The notes under the pieces are model-generated. The model did no database searches. It saw only the letters and a list, made by a program, of their open reading frames with translations, and was not told the origin of the DNA. Below, one piece after another: positions 1 through 8,738 of a DNA stretch of 64,000 nt; the first letter of the stretch is position 1; every line of letters starts with the position of its first letter. The stretch spans positions 2,962,501 to 3,026,500 of the forward strand of contig NZ_CP027062.1 of NCBI RefSeq assembly GCF_002966125.1, in the 5' to 3' direction. The DNA comes from Pukyongia salina. Lineage in GTDB: Bacteria > Bacteroidota > Bacteroidia > Flavobacteriales > Flavobacteriaceae. The translations under genes were made by a program, and so were the position numbers.

Positions 1-136
1 CTGCGCGTTCCGGGGTTTTCACGATCCCGTCCCGTTCCATATCCTCCCCTATTCCTTCAAGGATCTTAGTATAGTTTTGCTTTAACTCGTCTGTGATCGG
101 CTGATCATATTCTTCGTAACTTTTATACGACCCCAT
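1..136 (-). CDS. folE: GTP cyclohydrolase I, N-terminal part (cut by window edge)
   Basis: Only the first 45 codons are present, read from an ATG at 136 toward the window start. The translated end, IGEDMERDGIVKTPERA, is the typical N-terminal segment of GTP cyclohydrolase I, the enzyme that converts GTP to dihydroneopterin triphosphate for folate and pterin synthesis. The start codon lies 14 nt inside the 3' end of msrA, so the two genes are probably one transcript with msrA first. The catalytic zinc-binding part lies outside the window. The family call rests on this short motif alone, but the motif is distinctive. Confidence 0.85.
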   Translation of the reverse strand, partial: MGSYKSYEEYDQPITDELKQNYTKILEGIGEDMERDGIVKTPERA

Positions 137-677
137 TGGTTTTTAATTTATCTGAATAAAATTTTTTGATCTTCTCTAATTTAGGAGCTATTATGAACTG
201 ACAGTATGGCTGTTGCGCATTCTGGTTATAATATTCCTGATGATTAACCTCGGCCTCATAGAACACCTCAAGCGGACTAACTTCGGTAACGATCTCTTTT
301 TCGAAAATACGCTCGTTCTTTAAAAAATCCATAAAAGCTTCGATTTCTTTTTTTTGTGCTTCAGAAGTGTAAAAGATAGCACTTCTGTATTGAGTTCCTA
401 CGTCGTTTCCCTGGCGGTTCAAGGTGGTAGGATCATGGGTTGCAAAAAACACCTCCAGCAAGGTTTGAAGGCTAATGGTCTCCGGATCGAAGATAATCTG
501 CACTCCCTCGGCATGTCCGGTACGTCCGCTACACACTTCGCGATATGCAGGATTCTTTATATGCCCCCCGGTATAGCCGGAACGCACCTCCAAAACCCCG
601 TCAAAACGCTGAAAAACAGCTTCGGTACACCAAAAACATCCTCCGGCAAGTACAATTTTTTCATTTTTCATTTTCAT
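123..677 (-). CDS. msrA: Peptide-methionine (S)-S-oxide reductase MsrA
   Basis: This 184-aa protein reduces the S form of methionine sulfoxide in free or protein-bound methionine, a repair step after oxidative damage. The family hallmark GGCFWC lies near the N-terminus with the catalytic cysteine at residue 14, followed by the conserved TEAVFQRFDGV segment. The segments GYTGG, HAEGVQI, FFATHDPTT and DVGTQYRS are all as in the family. There is no signal peptide, so it is cytoplasmic. Two in-frame ATGs (677 and 671) are both possible starts. Its end overlaps the start of folE by 14 nt. Length is usual for a stand-alone MsrA with no fused MsrB domain. Confidence 0.96.
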   Translation of the reverse strand: MKMKNEKIVLAGGCFWCTEAVFQRFDGVLEVRSGYTGGHIKNPAYREVCSGRTGHAEGVQIIFDPETISLQTLLEVFFATHDPTTLNRQGNDVGTQYRSAIFYTSEAQKKEIEAFMDFLKNERIFEKEIVTEVSPLEVFYEAEVNHQEYYNQNAQQPYCQFIIAPKLEKIKKFYSDKLKTNGVV

Positions 678-762
678 AGCGTCTTAAAATTACGACATTG
701 ATAATTGGGATATAAAAATCTTGATTTTATTTAACTTTTCTGTAATAATTCAGCCAAAATCG

Positions 763-770
763 TAGTTTTG
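763..770 (+). promoter_or_regulatory. Bacteroidota -7 promoter element for the DUF5916 gene
   Basis: TAGTTTTG matches the Bacteroidota -7 consensus TAnnTTTG and lies 26 nt before the ATG at 797, giving a predicted leader of about 20 nt. The -33 TTTG element is poorly conserved (TCTG-like, near 739). Confidence 0.5.
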
Positions 771-796
771 TGCAATTCGAATGAATTCCACCCTAC

Positions 797-3214
797 ATGC
801 GCAATTTAATTCCCATTCTACTCCTTTTAATATGTATTTATGCCTACCCACAACAAAAGAAAACCCTGGAGGCAGTTCGAATTGAGAATGCTCCTAAAAT
901 TGACGGATTATTAGACGATGCTATCTGGCAATCATTACCCGCCTATGGCGATTTTTTTATGTACGAACCCGGGAATGAAGGTGAGGTTGATCCCGCTTAT
1001 AAAACCGAGGTTAAAATGGCGTACGATGATAGGGCCGTTTACGTGGCAGCTTATATGCATGACCCCGATCCTGAGAATATTTTAAGTCAGTTCTCACAAA
1101 GAGACGAGGTCTTTGTACAAGCAGACTATTTCTCCATAGCGCTTAATACCTACAACGACGGTATAAATGAAACACGCTTCTATGTTACAAGCGCAGGAAC
1201 TATTGGTGACGCCAGGCGGAGTTTGAACAACTTCGATTTTGGCTACAATGTCGTTTTCGAATGTAAGGTATCCAAAGATGAAAATGGTTGGTATGCCGAA
1301 TTTAAAATACCTTATAACGCGCTTCGTTTCCCCGAAGTGGACGTACAGGATTGGAGCGTGAACTTTTATCGCCGACTCGTTGGCAAGAATGAAACTCATA
1401 CCTGGAATTTTATCAAGAATTCGGTAGGTTCGGCGACACAATATAACGGGCTGGTGAGCGGTGTTATGAATATAGATCCGCCGGTACGATTAACCTTCTT
1501 CCCCTTTGCTCAGGGAGTTGTGTCTAATTTTGACGGTGAGACCAACACCGATTTCAGCGCAGGAATGGATCTTAAGTACGGCCTTAGTGATAGTTTCACC
1601 CTGGATGCAACGCTCATTCCCGATTTTGGCCAGGTAGCCTTCGACAAGGTTCGCCTTAACCTAGGCCCTTTCGAACAGACTTTTAACGAGAACCGACAAT
1701 TCTTTACAGAAGGTGTAGATCTTTTTAACAAAGGAAATATCTTCTTCTCCAGACGTATAGGGAACTCTCCTTCGGGACCGTTGGAAGATCTCCAGGAAAA
1801 TGAAACATTTACCAAATACCCGGAAAGAGTGAACCTGCTCAATGCGCTGAAGATCTCGGGCCGAACAAGAGGTAAATTGGGGGTTGGTGTCCTAAACGCC
1901 ATCACCGAACGTACCTATGCCAGGGCAGAAGATACTATTACCGGAAATAGCAGGGACGTGCTGGTAGAGCCCCTGGCGAATTATAATATCATGGTTCTGG
2001 ACCAGCAGTTCAATGATAATTCATCGGTGTCTATTATTAACAGTAATGTCACCAGAGAAGGTAGTTTCAGGGATTCTAATGTGACAGGACTGGTTTTCGA
2101 TCTGGCAGATAAGGGAAATAATTTTCGTTTTTCCGGAAGAGGGATCATGAGTAATGTAAGTGAGATAGATAGTAGAACCACAGGGATTAGAACCGAGTTG
2201 GACTTTTACAGGATCAAGGGGAAATTCAGGTACAGATTTGGACACGACTTTGCAGATAAGGAACTGGATATAAACGATCTCGGACTTAACTTCACCAACA
2301 ACTATAATAATTTTGTGGCGGGTGCCTCATACCAGATCTTCGAGCCTACGGCTACTTTTAACACCTACAGTTTCTCCTTTACAGCCAGGCATCGTCGTCT
2401 CTATAAGCCCTCGGTGCAAACCGGTAATAACTTCGACATGAATTTATTTTTCGTGACCACAAAGAGGTTCGCCTTTGGTGGGAATTTTGGATTTAATAGT
2501 AAAAATGACGATTATTTCGAACCTCGCATCGAGGGTAGATTCGTGACCTTCAGCTCGAATTTGGGCGGTAATATCTGGTGTTCTTCAGATTATAGAAAGA
2601 AATTTGCTTACGACATCAATTTTGGACATCGTACGTGGTTCGACGACCCTCAGCAAAGCTATTTCTTCGATCTATCCCCAAGGTACAGGTTTTCGGACCG
2701 GTTCCTTTTGGTTTTTTCTACTGAAGTATCCCTACGGGAGGACCAGTTTGGATATATAAACGACGATGGTATCGATGTGTTTATGGGACAGCGGGATATC
2801 ACCAATTTAGAGAACGAGATAACTGCCAGTTTTAATTTCGATCCTTATAAAGCGATAGATCTCCGATTTCGGAATTTCTGGAGTACGGCCGATTACAGTG
2901 ATAATGTGTTCTTTATTCTGAATGAGGACGGCAGTCGCTCCGAAATTGAATACGATACCACGGAGAACAATCCTAACAGAAATTTCAATATCTGGAACCT
3001 GGATCTTAGTTTTCGATGGCGTTTCGCCCCGGGAAGCGAGGCTACCCTGCTCTATCGCAACCAGATCTTCAACCTGGATGAATTGTCTACCCTTGATTAT
3101 GGGGAAAGTCTGAATAATTTATTCGCACAGCCTAAACAAAATACCGTATCTCTTCGAATAACTTATTTCGTGGATTATAACAATGTGAAAGGGCTATTCA
3201 AGAAAAAGGCTTAG
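797..3214 (+). CDS. DUF5916 outer-membrane protein with CBM9-like N-terminal domain
   Basis: The 805-aa product starts with a signal peptide (about residues 1-18). A carbohydrate-binding family 9-like domain follows (about 22-210), with the typical opening KIDGLLDDAIW at 34-44. The rest (about 225-805) is rich in alternating aromatic beta strands and ends in an aromatic strand pattern, as expected for the DUF5916 outer-membrane barrel. The family is widespread in Bacteroidota and its substrate is unknown; a role at the cell surface in glycan binding or hydrolysis is only inferred. It is a monocistronic gene with its own -7 element and no obvious partner. Confidence 0.88.
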   Translation: MRNLIPILLLLICIYAYPQQKKTLEAVRIENAPKIDGLLDDAIWQSLPAYGDFFMYEPGNEGEVDPAYKTEVKMAYDDRAVYVAAYMHDPDPENILSQFSQRDEVFVQADYFSIALNTYNDGINETRFYVTSAGTIGDARRSLNNFDFGYNVVFECKVSKDENGWYAEFKIPYNALRFPEVDVQDWSVNFYRRLVGKNETHTWNFIKNSVGSATQYNGLVSGVMNIDPPVRLTFFPFAQGVVSNFDGETNTDFSAGMDLKYGLSDSFTLDATLIPDFGQVAFDKVRLNLGPFEQTFNENRQFFTEGVDLFNKGNIFFSRRIGNSPSGPLEDLQENETFTKYPERVNLLNALKISGRTRGKLGVGVLNAITERTYARAEDTITGNSRDVLVEPLANYNIMVLDQQFNDNSSVSIINSNVTREGSFRDSNVTGLVFDLADKGNNFRFSGRGIMSNVSEIDSRTTGIRTELDFYRIKGKFRYRFGHDFADKELDINDLGLNFTNNYNNFVAGASYQIFEPTATFNTYSFSFTARHRRLYKPSVQTGNNFDMNLFFVTTKRFAFGGNFGFNSKNDDYFEPRIEGRFVTFSSNLGGNIWCSSDYRKKFAYDINFGHRTWFDDPQQSYFFDLSPRYRFSDRFLLVFSTEVSLREDQFGYINDDGIDVFMGQRDITNLENEITASFNFDPYKAIDLRFRNFWSTADYSDNVFFILNEDGSRSEIEYDTTENNPNRNFNIWNLDLSFRWRFAPGSEATLLYRNQIFNLDELSTLDYGESLNNLFAQPKQNTVSLRITYFVDYNNVKGLFKKKA

Positions 3215-3280
3215 TCAAGTTTTTCAATTGTAACTATTGCGAGAAAGCTGTACATTCACTTCAATTTTTTAACTAAAATC

Positions 3281-3934
3281 ATGATCGAAGCCAGAAACAT
3301 TCATAAATATTACGACAACCTTCACGTATTGAAAGGAGTGGATATATCGATAGCTGGTGGTGAGATCGTATCGATAGTTGGAGCCTCAGGAGCGGGAAAA
3401 ACAACCTTGCTCCAGATCCTGGGAACGCTGGATAAGGCGAACGAGGGAAGTTTAAACATAAACAATACAAATATATCGGCCCTGAGCAGGAGAGAACTGG
3501 CAAAGTTTAGAAATTCTACCCTGGGATTCATTTTTCAGTTTCATCAGCTATTGCCCGAATTCACAGCGCTGGAAAACGTATGTATTCCTGCCTTTATAAA
3601 AAAGACACCCAGGGCTGAAGCCAGCCGTCGTGCTTCGGAGCTTCTGGAATTTCTCGGGTTAAAGGACAGGGGACATCACAAGCCTAATGAACTATCTGGT
3701 GGCGAGCAACAGCGGGTAGCTGTAGCCAGAGCGCTGATCAATAATCCGCAGATCATACTGGCCGATGAACCCAGTGGCAATTTGGATACCGAAAGCGCCG
3801 AGAATCTACATAATCTATTCTTCAAGCTTCGCGATGAATTTGGGCAAACCTTCGTGATCGTTACACACAACGAGGAACTGGCGGCTATGGCCGACAGGAA
3901 ATTTGTGATGCAGGACGGATTAATTATCAGTTAA
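3281..3934 (+). CDS. lolD: LolD-type ABC transporter ATP-binding protein
   Basis: This 217-aa ATPase has Walker A GASGAGKT (34-41), the signature LSGGEQQR (138-145), Walker B IILADE (D162, E163) and the switch histidine in VTHNEE. Length, the [20 protein letters not shown]-loop region and the EPSGNLD segment are typical of LolD/MacB-like ATPases. LolD with LolC/E extracts lipoproteins from the inner membrane. No permease gene is next to it, which is usual in this phylum, so the partner must be elsewhere. The stop codon abuts the ATG of the next gene, so the two are translationally linked. Confidence 0.88.
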   Translation: MIEARNIHKYYDNLHVLKGVDISIAGGEIVSIVGASGAGKTTLLQILGTLDKANEGSLNINNTNISALSRRELAKFRNSTLGFIFQFHQLLPEFTALENVCIPAFIKKTPRAEASRRASELLEFLGLKDRGHHKPNELSGGEQQRVAVARALINNPQIILADEPSGNLDTESAENLHNLFFKLRDEFGQTFVIVTHNEELAAMADRKFVMQDGLIIS

Positions 3935-4699
3935 ATGAAACCAGAGGCCCTGAAAGAATTTCTGGACGAAAAAGCCTACCAATACAATCAACCTACGTTC
4001 ATAGTAAGTGATCCTATACAAATTCCGCACAGATTCAGTAAGAAAGAAGATATAGAGATCGCGGCTTTTTTAACAGCAACCATAGCCTGGGGAAATCGCA
4101 AAAGTATCATCACCAACGCCACCAAACTAATGACTCTGCTGGATGAGAGTCCGTTTGATTGCATCATGAATTTAGAACAGGTCGACACCAAACGTTTTGC
4201 AGGTTTTGTACACCGTACATTCAATGCAACGGATCTGGAATATTTCCTGAGGGCTATTCAGAATATCTACAAAAAACACGGGGGGTTGGAGGCAGTATTC
4301 ACCAATAATGCCCAACCGGATACCCTGCAACCTGCTATTCATAACTTCAGAAAGATCTTTTTCGAACTTGATCACTTACCACGAACCGAGAAGCATATTA
4401 GTGACCCAATGAAGAATTCTGCTGCTAAAAGAATCAATATGTTCCTTCGCTGGATGGTCCGTCCCGGAGATACCGGCGTGGACTTTGGGATATGGAAAAC
4501 TCTCAAACCTTCACAGCTCTCCTGCCCACTTGATGTTCATTCGGGGAATGTAGCCCGAAAGCTCAGGTTAATGGAGCGGAAACAAAATGACGCAAAAGCT
4601 TTAAATGAATTGGATGTTGCACTTCGTAGACTTGATCCCAAGGATCCGGTGAAGTACGATTTCGCACTTTTCGGATTGGGAGTGTTCGAGAAATTTTAA
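3935..4699 (+). CDS. TIGR02757 family protein
   Basis: This 254-aa cytoplasmic protein matches the TIGR02757 family found mostly in Bacteroidota. Recognisable pieces are the opening LKEFLDEKAYQYNQP, ATIAWGNRKSI, MNMFLRWM-like KRINMFLRWMVR, and the C-terminal LDVHSGNVARKL and RLDPKDPVKYDFALFG. The late part resembles a helix-hairpin-helix DNA glycosylase fold, but I see no confirmed catalytic residues and the function is not established. It follows lolD with no spacer, a pairing I believe is common in flavobacteria. Confidence 0.85.
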   Translation: MKPEALKEFLDEKAYQYNQPTFIVSDPIQIPHRFSKKEDIEIAAFLTATIAWGNRKSIITNATKLMTLLDESPFDCIMNLEQVDTKRFAGFVHRTFNATDLEYFLRAIQNIYKKHGGLEAVFTNNAQPDTLQPAIHNFRKIFFELDHLPRTEKHISDPMKNSAAKRINMFLRWMVRPGDTGVDFGIWKTLKPSQLSCPLDVHSGNVARKLRLMERKQNDAKALNELDVALRRLDPKDPVKYDFALFGLGVFEKF

Positions 4700-4824
4700 C
4701 ATATTTATCTTCAATTTTAAGTAATTATGTGCATTTCATCGATTTTTTATCACTTTTATCGTGTTTATTTTGTTTATTAAGTAGGTATTTTCCTATATTT
4801 CGACACAACCTAAAAAACAACAAC

Positions 4825-5358
4825 ATGAAATTTAAAATTACTTTTGTACTTGTATCCCTGGTGCTACTTACTGCTTGTAGTCCCGAAAATGAAGATTATA
4901 TTGACAATAACTCTTCTAATCTAATTATTGAAATTGGTGGTGGAACCACTCCAGATCCAACCAGTAGTTCGTACCAGACCGACCTTATGGCCGGGCAACA
5001 TATTTATTCGGGTATTGTGAATGTAGAGGTAGTTGATGACAATGTTGTGGTATCATACACTTCCGAAAATGACTGGGAGATCGTTGAAACACATTTGTAT
5101 GTTGGAGATCTTAATCAATTACCAACTACTGGAAGTGGAAATCCTAAAATTGGACACTTCCCTTACAAAGACAACCACCCTGTGGGAACAGTAAACGTGG
5201 AATACGTTGGGCCCGAAATATCGGAAGGTGAATGTGTTTATGTGGCGGCACACGCCGTGGTAATAAATACAGTAACCGGTGATGAAGAAACCGCATGGGG
5301 CGCAGGGGTTCCTATTGGTGGGAACAGCTGGGCAATGACATTCGAGTATTGTTATTAA
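4825..5358 (+). CDS. Small lipoprotein of unknown function
   Basis: The 177-aa product has a lipoprotein signal: a short basic start, a hydrophobic run and the lipobox LTAC with the acylated cysteine at residue 18. I chose the ATG at 4825 because it places the signal peptide at the N-terminus; the reading frame continues upstream to 4729 but that part is not protein-like. After the lipobox comes an acidic, Asn/Ser-rich linker, then a compact domain with the segments AGQHIYSGIVNVE, THLYVGDL and WAMTFEYCY. This may be a small beta sandwich. A strong terminator follows. I do not recognise the family. Confidence 0.75.
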   Translation: MKFKITFVLVSLVLLTACSPENEDYIDNNSSNLIIEIGGGTTPDPTSSSYQTDLMAGQHIYSGIVNVEVVDDNVVVSYTSENDWEIVETHLYVGDLNQLPTTGSGNPKIGHFPYKDNHPVGTVNVEYVGPEISEGECVYVAAHAVVINTVTGDEETAWGAGVPIGGNSWAMTFEYCY

Positions 5359-5390
5359 ACATATTCGTTTTTACACTATGTAAACTTGGT

Positions 5391-5419
5391 AAAGCCGCAT
5401 TTTGCGGCTTTTTTTTTTA
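5391..5419 (+). terminator. Rho-independent terminator after the lipoprotein gene
   Basis: Stem AAAGCCGC (5391-5398), loop ATTTT, stem GCGGCTTT (5404-5411), continuing into a run of T. Perfect pairing and a long T tract. Confidence 0.9.
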
Positions 5420-5482
5420 CTCAGCCTGGGGAATTCTCATCATCTTCTGCTCTATAAGTAATAAATTCTGTTATATTTACTA

Positions 5483-5507
5483 AAACCATTACAATCGCTA
5501 ATGGTTT
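5483..5507. promoter_or_regulatory. Inverted repeat upstream of the sensor kinase
   Basis: AAACCATT (5483-5490), a 9-nt spacer, then AATGGTTT (5500-5507), a perfect 8-bp inverted repeat ending 24 nt before the TTG start of the kinase gene. It has no long T tract, so an operator or 5' leader hairpin fits better than a terminator. Function inferred from position only. Confidence 0.35.
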
Positions 5508-5531
5508 CACCTAACTTAGTGCATAGAAATA

Positions 5532-6740
5532 TTGATCAAACCGGCCATTCCTTCGAACGAAAAAGAACGTTTAGAAGCCCTGCGAAGTTACAATATCCTT
5601 TACTCCAAAAAGGAGGAAGAATATGACCAGATAACAGAGTTGGTAGCTCATATCACCGATATGCCCGTTTCTCTGATCTCCCTTGTAGACCAAGATGAAG
5701 TTTGGTTTAAATCGGCTCACGGTCTTGATATAACCTCCAGTAGCCGTGACGTGTCCTTTTGCAGTTACGCACTTGGTGTAGAGGAAAATTTCCTTATTCT
5801 CGAAAACTTAAAAGAGCATCCCGACTTTTACGAACATCCATATGTGATAGCAAAAAAGAATCCCATTCATTTCTATGCAGGTTTCTGCCTTTTAGATTCT
5901 AATGGATATGCGCTGGGTACCCTCTGTGTGATCGACCATAAGCCAAATCAAATTTCAGAAAAACAAATAACAGCCCTAAAAGTTCTAGCTAAACAAGTGG
6001 TAATGCTTATCGAGTTGAATAAGCGAAATAGAGAACTGCATGCCATTCAAAAAGAATTAAAGGAAAAGAATGACGACCTCAAGGATTTTGCCGGAAGAGT
6101 TTCTCACGACATGAAGATGCCCCTGGCAAATATGATCATAACGGCAGACATCCTGAAGGCCAAATTTGACGATCAGATAGATCCGGAGGCTATGAAATAC
6201 CTTGATTATTTGAAGGATTCTGCTTTTTCATTAAGCGATTATATCGCCGGGATGTTAAGCCATTACGAAAGTGATAGTATTGCCGAACAAAACGAAGAGG
6301 AATTCGATCTAAACCATCTGCTGGAAGAGATCGTGGAATTGCTTAACATTGATAATCAATGCGATATCAATTTCCCCGAGATAAGCTTCGAACTGAGTTG
6401 CAACCGAGCCGCCCTGGAGCAGATCTTCCTCAACCTGATCGGGAACAGCCTTAAATACAACGATAAAGAGACTATTGTAATAAATATCGACTGCGAAAAA
6501 GAGAATGGCTGCTATCATTTCACTATTACAGATAATGGGATAGGAATCCCGGCAGACAAAATGGACAGCATATTCCAACTGTTTTCTACCGTTGGAAACC
6601 TGGACAGGCAGGGGAGAAAAGGAAATGGGATTGGCTTATCCACGGTAAAGAAATTGGTGGAAAAGCTAGGCGGAACCATAAGCGTGGAATCTCAATTAGG
6701 GGAAGGAACCAGTTTTCATTTTTCTATAAAAGGAAATTAG
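5532..6740 (+). CDS. GAF-domain sensor histidine kinase
   Basis: This 402-aa soluble kinase has an N-terminal GAF domain (about 20-165, with LVAHITDMPVSLISLVDQ and GTLCVIDH) and a short coiled coil. The HisKA dimerisation domain carries the phosphoacceptor H192 in VSHDMKMPLANM. The HATPase_c domain shows the N box NLIGNSLKYND, G1 box DNGIGIP and G2 box GNGIGLS. No membrane segment or response regulator gene is nearby, so it is an orphan kinase sensing a cytoplasmic signal. The start is a TTG (5532); no in-frame ATG lies nearby and the family begins with a similar segment. Confidence 0.9.
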   Translation: MIKPAIPSNEKERLEALRSYNILYSKKEEEYDQITELVAHITDMPVSLISLVDQDEVWFKSAHGLDITSSSRDVSFCSYALGVEENFLILENLKEHPDFYEHPYVIAKKNPIHFYAGFCLLDSNGYALGTLCVIDHKPNQISEKQITALKVLAKQVVMLIELNKRNRELHAIQKELKEKNDDLKDFAGRVSHDMKMPLANMIITADILKAKFDDQIDPEAMKYLDYLKDSAFSLSDYIAGMLSHYESDSIAEQNEEEFDLNHLLEEIVELLNIDNQCDINFPEISFELSCNRAALEQIFLNLIGNSLKYNDKETIVINIDCEKENGCYHFTITDNGIGIPADKMDSIFQLFSTVGNLDRQGRKGNGIGLSTVKKLVEKLGGTISVESQLGEGTSFHFSIKGN

Positions 6741-6755
6741 CATCATCTTAACAGG

Positions 6756-6767
6756 GGGTATATACCC
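6756..6767. promoter_or_regulatory. 12-bp palindrome upstream of the BatA-like operon
   Basis: GGGTATATACCC is a perfect palindrome lying 19 bp before the -7 element of the next gene, where a -33 region would sit. It could be a regulator site, or chance. Confidence 0.25.
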
Positions 6768-6786
6768 GATTATTCAATGCATTTTA

Positions 6787-6794
6787 TATCTTTG
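6787..6794 (+). promoter_or_regulatory. -7 promoter element for the BatA-like operon
   Basis: TATCTTTG matches TAnnTTTG and ends 16 nt before the ATG at 6811, predicting a leader of about 10 nt. Confidence 0.5.
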
Positions 6795-6810
6795 ACAAAT
6801 ATTTATCGGA

Positions 6811-8736
6811 ATGCAGTTTAAACACCCCGAAGTACTTTACGCACTCTTCTTACTGCTCATCCCTATTTTCATTCATTTATTTCAATTAAGACGCTTTCAG
6901 AAGGTGGACTTCACTAATGTTGCATTTCTGAAAAAAGTTACCATTCAAACCAGAAAGAGCTCCCAGTTAAAAAAATGGCTTACCCTCCTGCTCCGTTTAC
7001 TGGCATTGGCCTTTATTATACTGGCATTTGCTCAACCTTTTACTGCTTCAGTAAATGCCCTAAACACCGAAAAGGAAACCGTGCTCTACATCGATAATTC
7101 CTTTAGCATGCAGGCAAAAGGTGCCAATGGGCCCCTACTCCAACGGGCGTTACAACAATTATACGAACAATCCAGGACAGACTCGAGAATAAGCTGGTTC
7201 ACAAATACAGATACATACAGAGATGTTAGCTCACAGGATTTTAAAGGTGAGATCCTTTCGGTTTCCTATACGCCCAACCAGCTTAGTCCGGAAGAGGTAT
7301 TGCTAAAAGCCGGACAACTGTTCTCAAATTCTCAAACTGCCGAAAAGCGACTGCTTTATATCTCGGATCTGCAATTTAAAGGCACACTCCCGGAGATCCA
7401 GGAAGACATAACTCTGGAAATTGTTCAGCCAAAACCAGTTTCTATACAAAATGTGGCCATAGACACGGCCTATGTGGCATCCAAGAATGCAACCACAACT
7501 AAGTTGAATGTCCGCCTAAGTGGTGTGGGTGAGATCGCTACCGCTGTACCGGTTTCTTTATATAACAACGGAACCCTTATAGCCAAGATCGCCGCCAACC
7601 TGTCTGAGTCGAAAAGTACCACAATAAGTTTCGATATTGAGAACCCTTCAGGATTTAAAGGAAAACTTGAGATAAACGATCCTAATCTACAATACGACAA
7701 CAGTCTGTACTTTACAATAAATAACCCTAAAAAGATAAAAGTCCTCTCGATAAACGAGGTAAATTCAGATTTCCTAACTCGCTTGTTCGAGCAACCGGAA
7801 TTCGATTATACGAGACAGCAGGCCAACAATCTTAATTACAATATGATCCCCGATCAGGATTTTGTGATCCTGAATGAAATTAAAAGCATCCCTCCTTCCC
7901 TCGCAAACGCGCTTACCTCATTCTTGGATGGGGGTGGTAGTTTGATGATAATCCCTTCAATAGATGCAGATATCAATAGTTATAATAATCTGTTACAAAG
8001 TGTAGGGATGGGTGGTTTTTCTGAACTTGCCGTTCAGGAAAAGAATATCTCCCAGATCGTATTTGCACATCCATTATACGCCTCGGTATTCGAGAAACAG
8101 GTGGTTAATTTCCAGTATCCGAAGGTAAACGCCTACTTCATAACTGCGAGTAAAGCGACATCGGCTCTAAAGTTTGAAGACGGGAAACCGTTTATCCTTC
8201 AAAATGAAAAGGTCTATCTAAGTACTGCTCCCATCAATACCGGGAACTCAAATTTTCAAAGCTCACCTCTTATCGTTCCAACATTCTATAATATGGCCCT
8301 TCAAAGTTTACCTCTGGCCAATCTATATTACGAAAACACCAAACAGAATACCTTTGCAATACCCATAAGATTGACCCAGGATGAGATCCTGCAGATAAAG
8401 GATAGTATCTCCAGTTTCATCCCCCTACAACAAACCAAGGCGAACCAGGTGCTCATCACCACCCTGGATGAACCGCGGAATTCGGGTAACTACGAGGTTG
8501 TTAAGGATGAAGAGACAATAGAAGGAATAAGCTTTAATTACGATCGCAGTGAGAGTAGGTTACAATACCTCCAGGCCGATGATTGGGAAAATGCCCGAAC
8601 CTATAACAGCGTGGAATCTATGTTCGACTCCATTGCTGATGAGAACGCCATAAACAGCTTTTGGAAATGGTTTGTTATTTTTGCAGTAGTTTTCCTTGTC
8701 CTGGAATTGCTGGTGCTGAAATTCTTTAAAAATTAA
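6811..8736 (+). CDS. BatA-type membrane protein with vWA-like domain
   Basis: The 641-aa product opens with the BatA N-terminal double-transmembrane domain (helices at about 7-25 and 57-78), joined by a basic loop. A von Willebrand A-like region follows, starting VLYIDNSFSM with an intact DxSxS metal site (D95, S97, S99). A central beta-rich region leads to a single C-terminal helix (about 617-637). Such proteins are common in Bacteroidota; related Bat genes are linked to aerotolerance and MoxR ATPases, but no MoxR gene is nearby here. The stop is 2 nt from the start of the dihydroorotase-like gene. Role inferred only from family. Confidence 0.85.
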   Translation: MQFKHPEVLYALFLLLIPIFIHLFQLRRFQKVDFTNVAFLKKVTIQTRKSSQLKKWLTLLLRLLALAFIILAFAQPFTASVNALNTEKETVLYIDNSFSMQAKGANGPLLQRALQQLYEQSRTDSRISWFTNTDTYRDVSSQDFKGEILSVSYTPNQLSPEEVLLKAGQLFSNSQTAEKRLLYISDLQFKGTLPEIQEDITLEIVQPKPVSIQNVAIDTAYVASKNATTTKLNVRLSGVGEIATAVPVSLYNNGTLIAKIAANLSESKSTTISFDIENPSGFKGKLEINDPNLQYDNSLYFTINNPKKIKVLSINEVNSDFLTRLFEQPEFDYTRQQANNLNYNMIPDQDFVILNEIKSIPPSLANALTSFLDGGGSLMIIPSIDADINSYNNLLQSVGMGGFSELAVQEKNISQIVFAHPLYASVFEKQVVNFQYPKVNAYFITASKATSALKFEDGKPFILQNEKVYLSTAPINTGNSNFQSSPLIVPTFYNMALQSLPLANLYYENTKQNTFAIPIRLTQDEILQIKDSISSFIPLQQTKANQVLITTLDEPRNSGNYEVVKDEETIEGISFNYDRSESRLQYLQADDWENARTYNSVESMFDSIADENAINSFWKWFVIFAVVFLVLELLVLKFFKN

Positions 8737-8738
8737 TT

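Noticed and set aside
354-701. Plus-strand frame opposite msrA
   Set aside because: Antisense shadow; msrA has all family motifs.
4729-4824. N-terminal extension of the small lipoprotein
   Set aside because: The lipoprotein signal starts at 4825; the extension would bury it.
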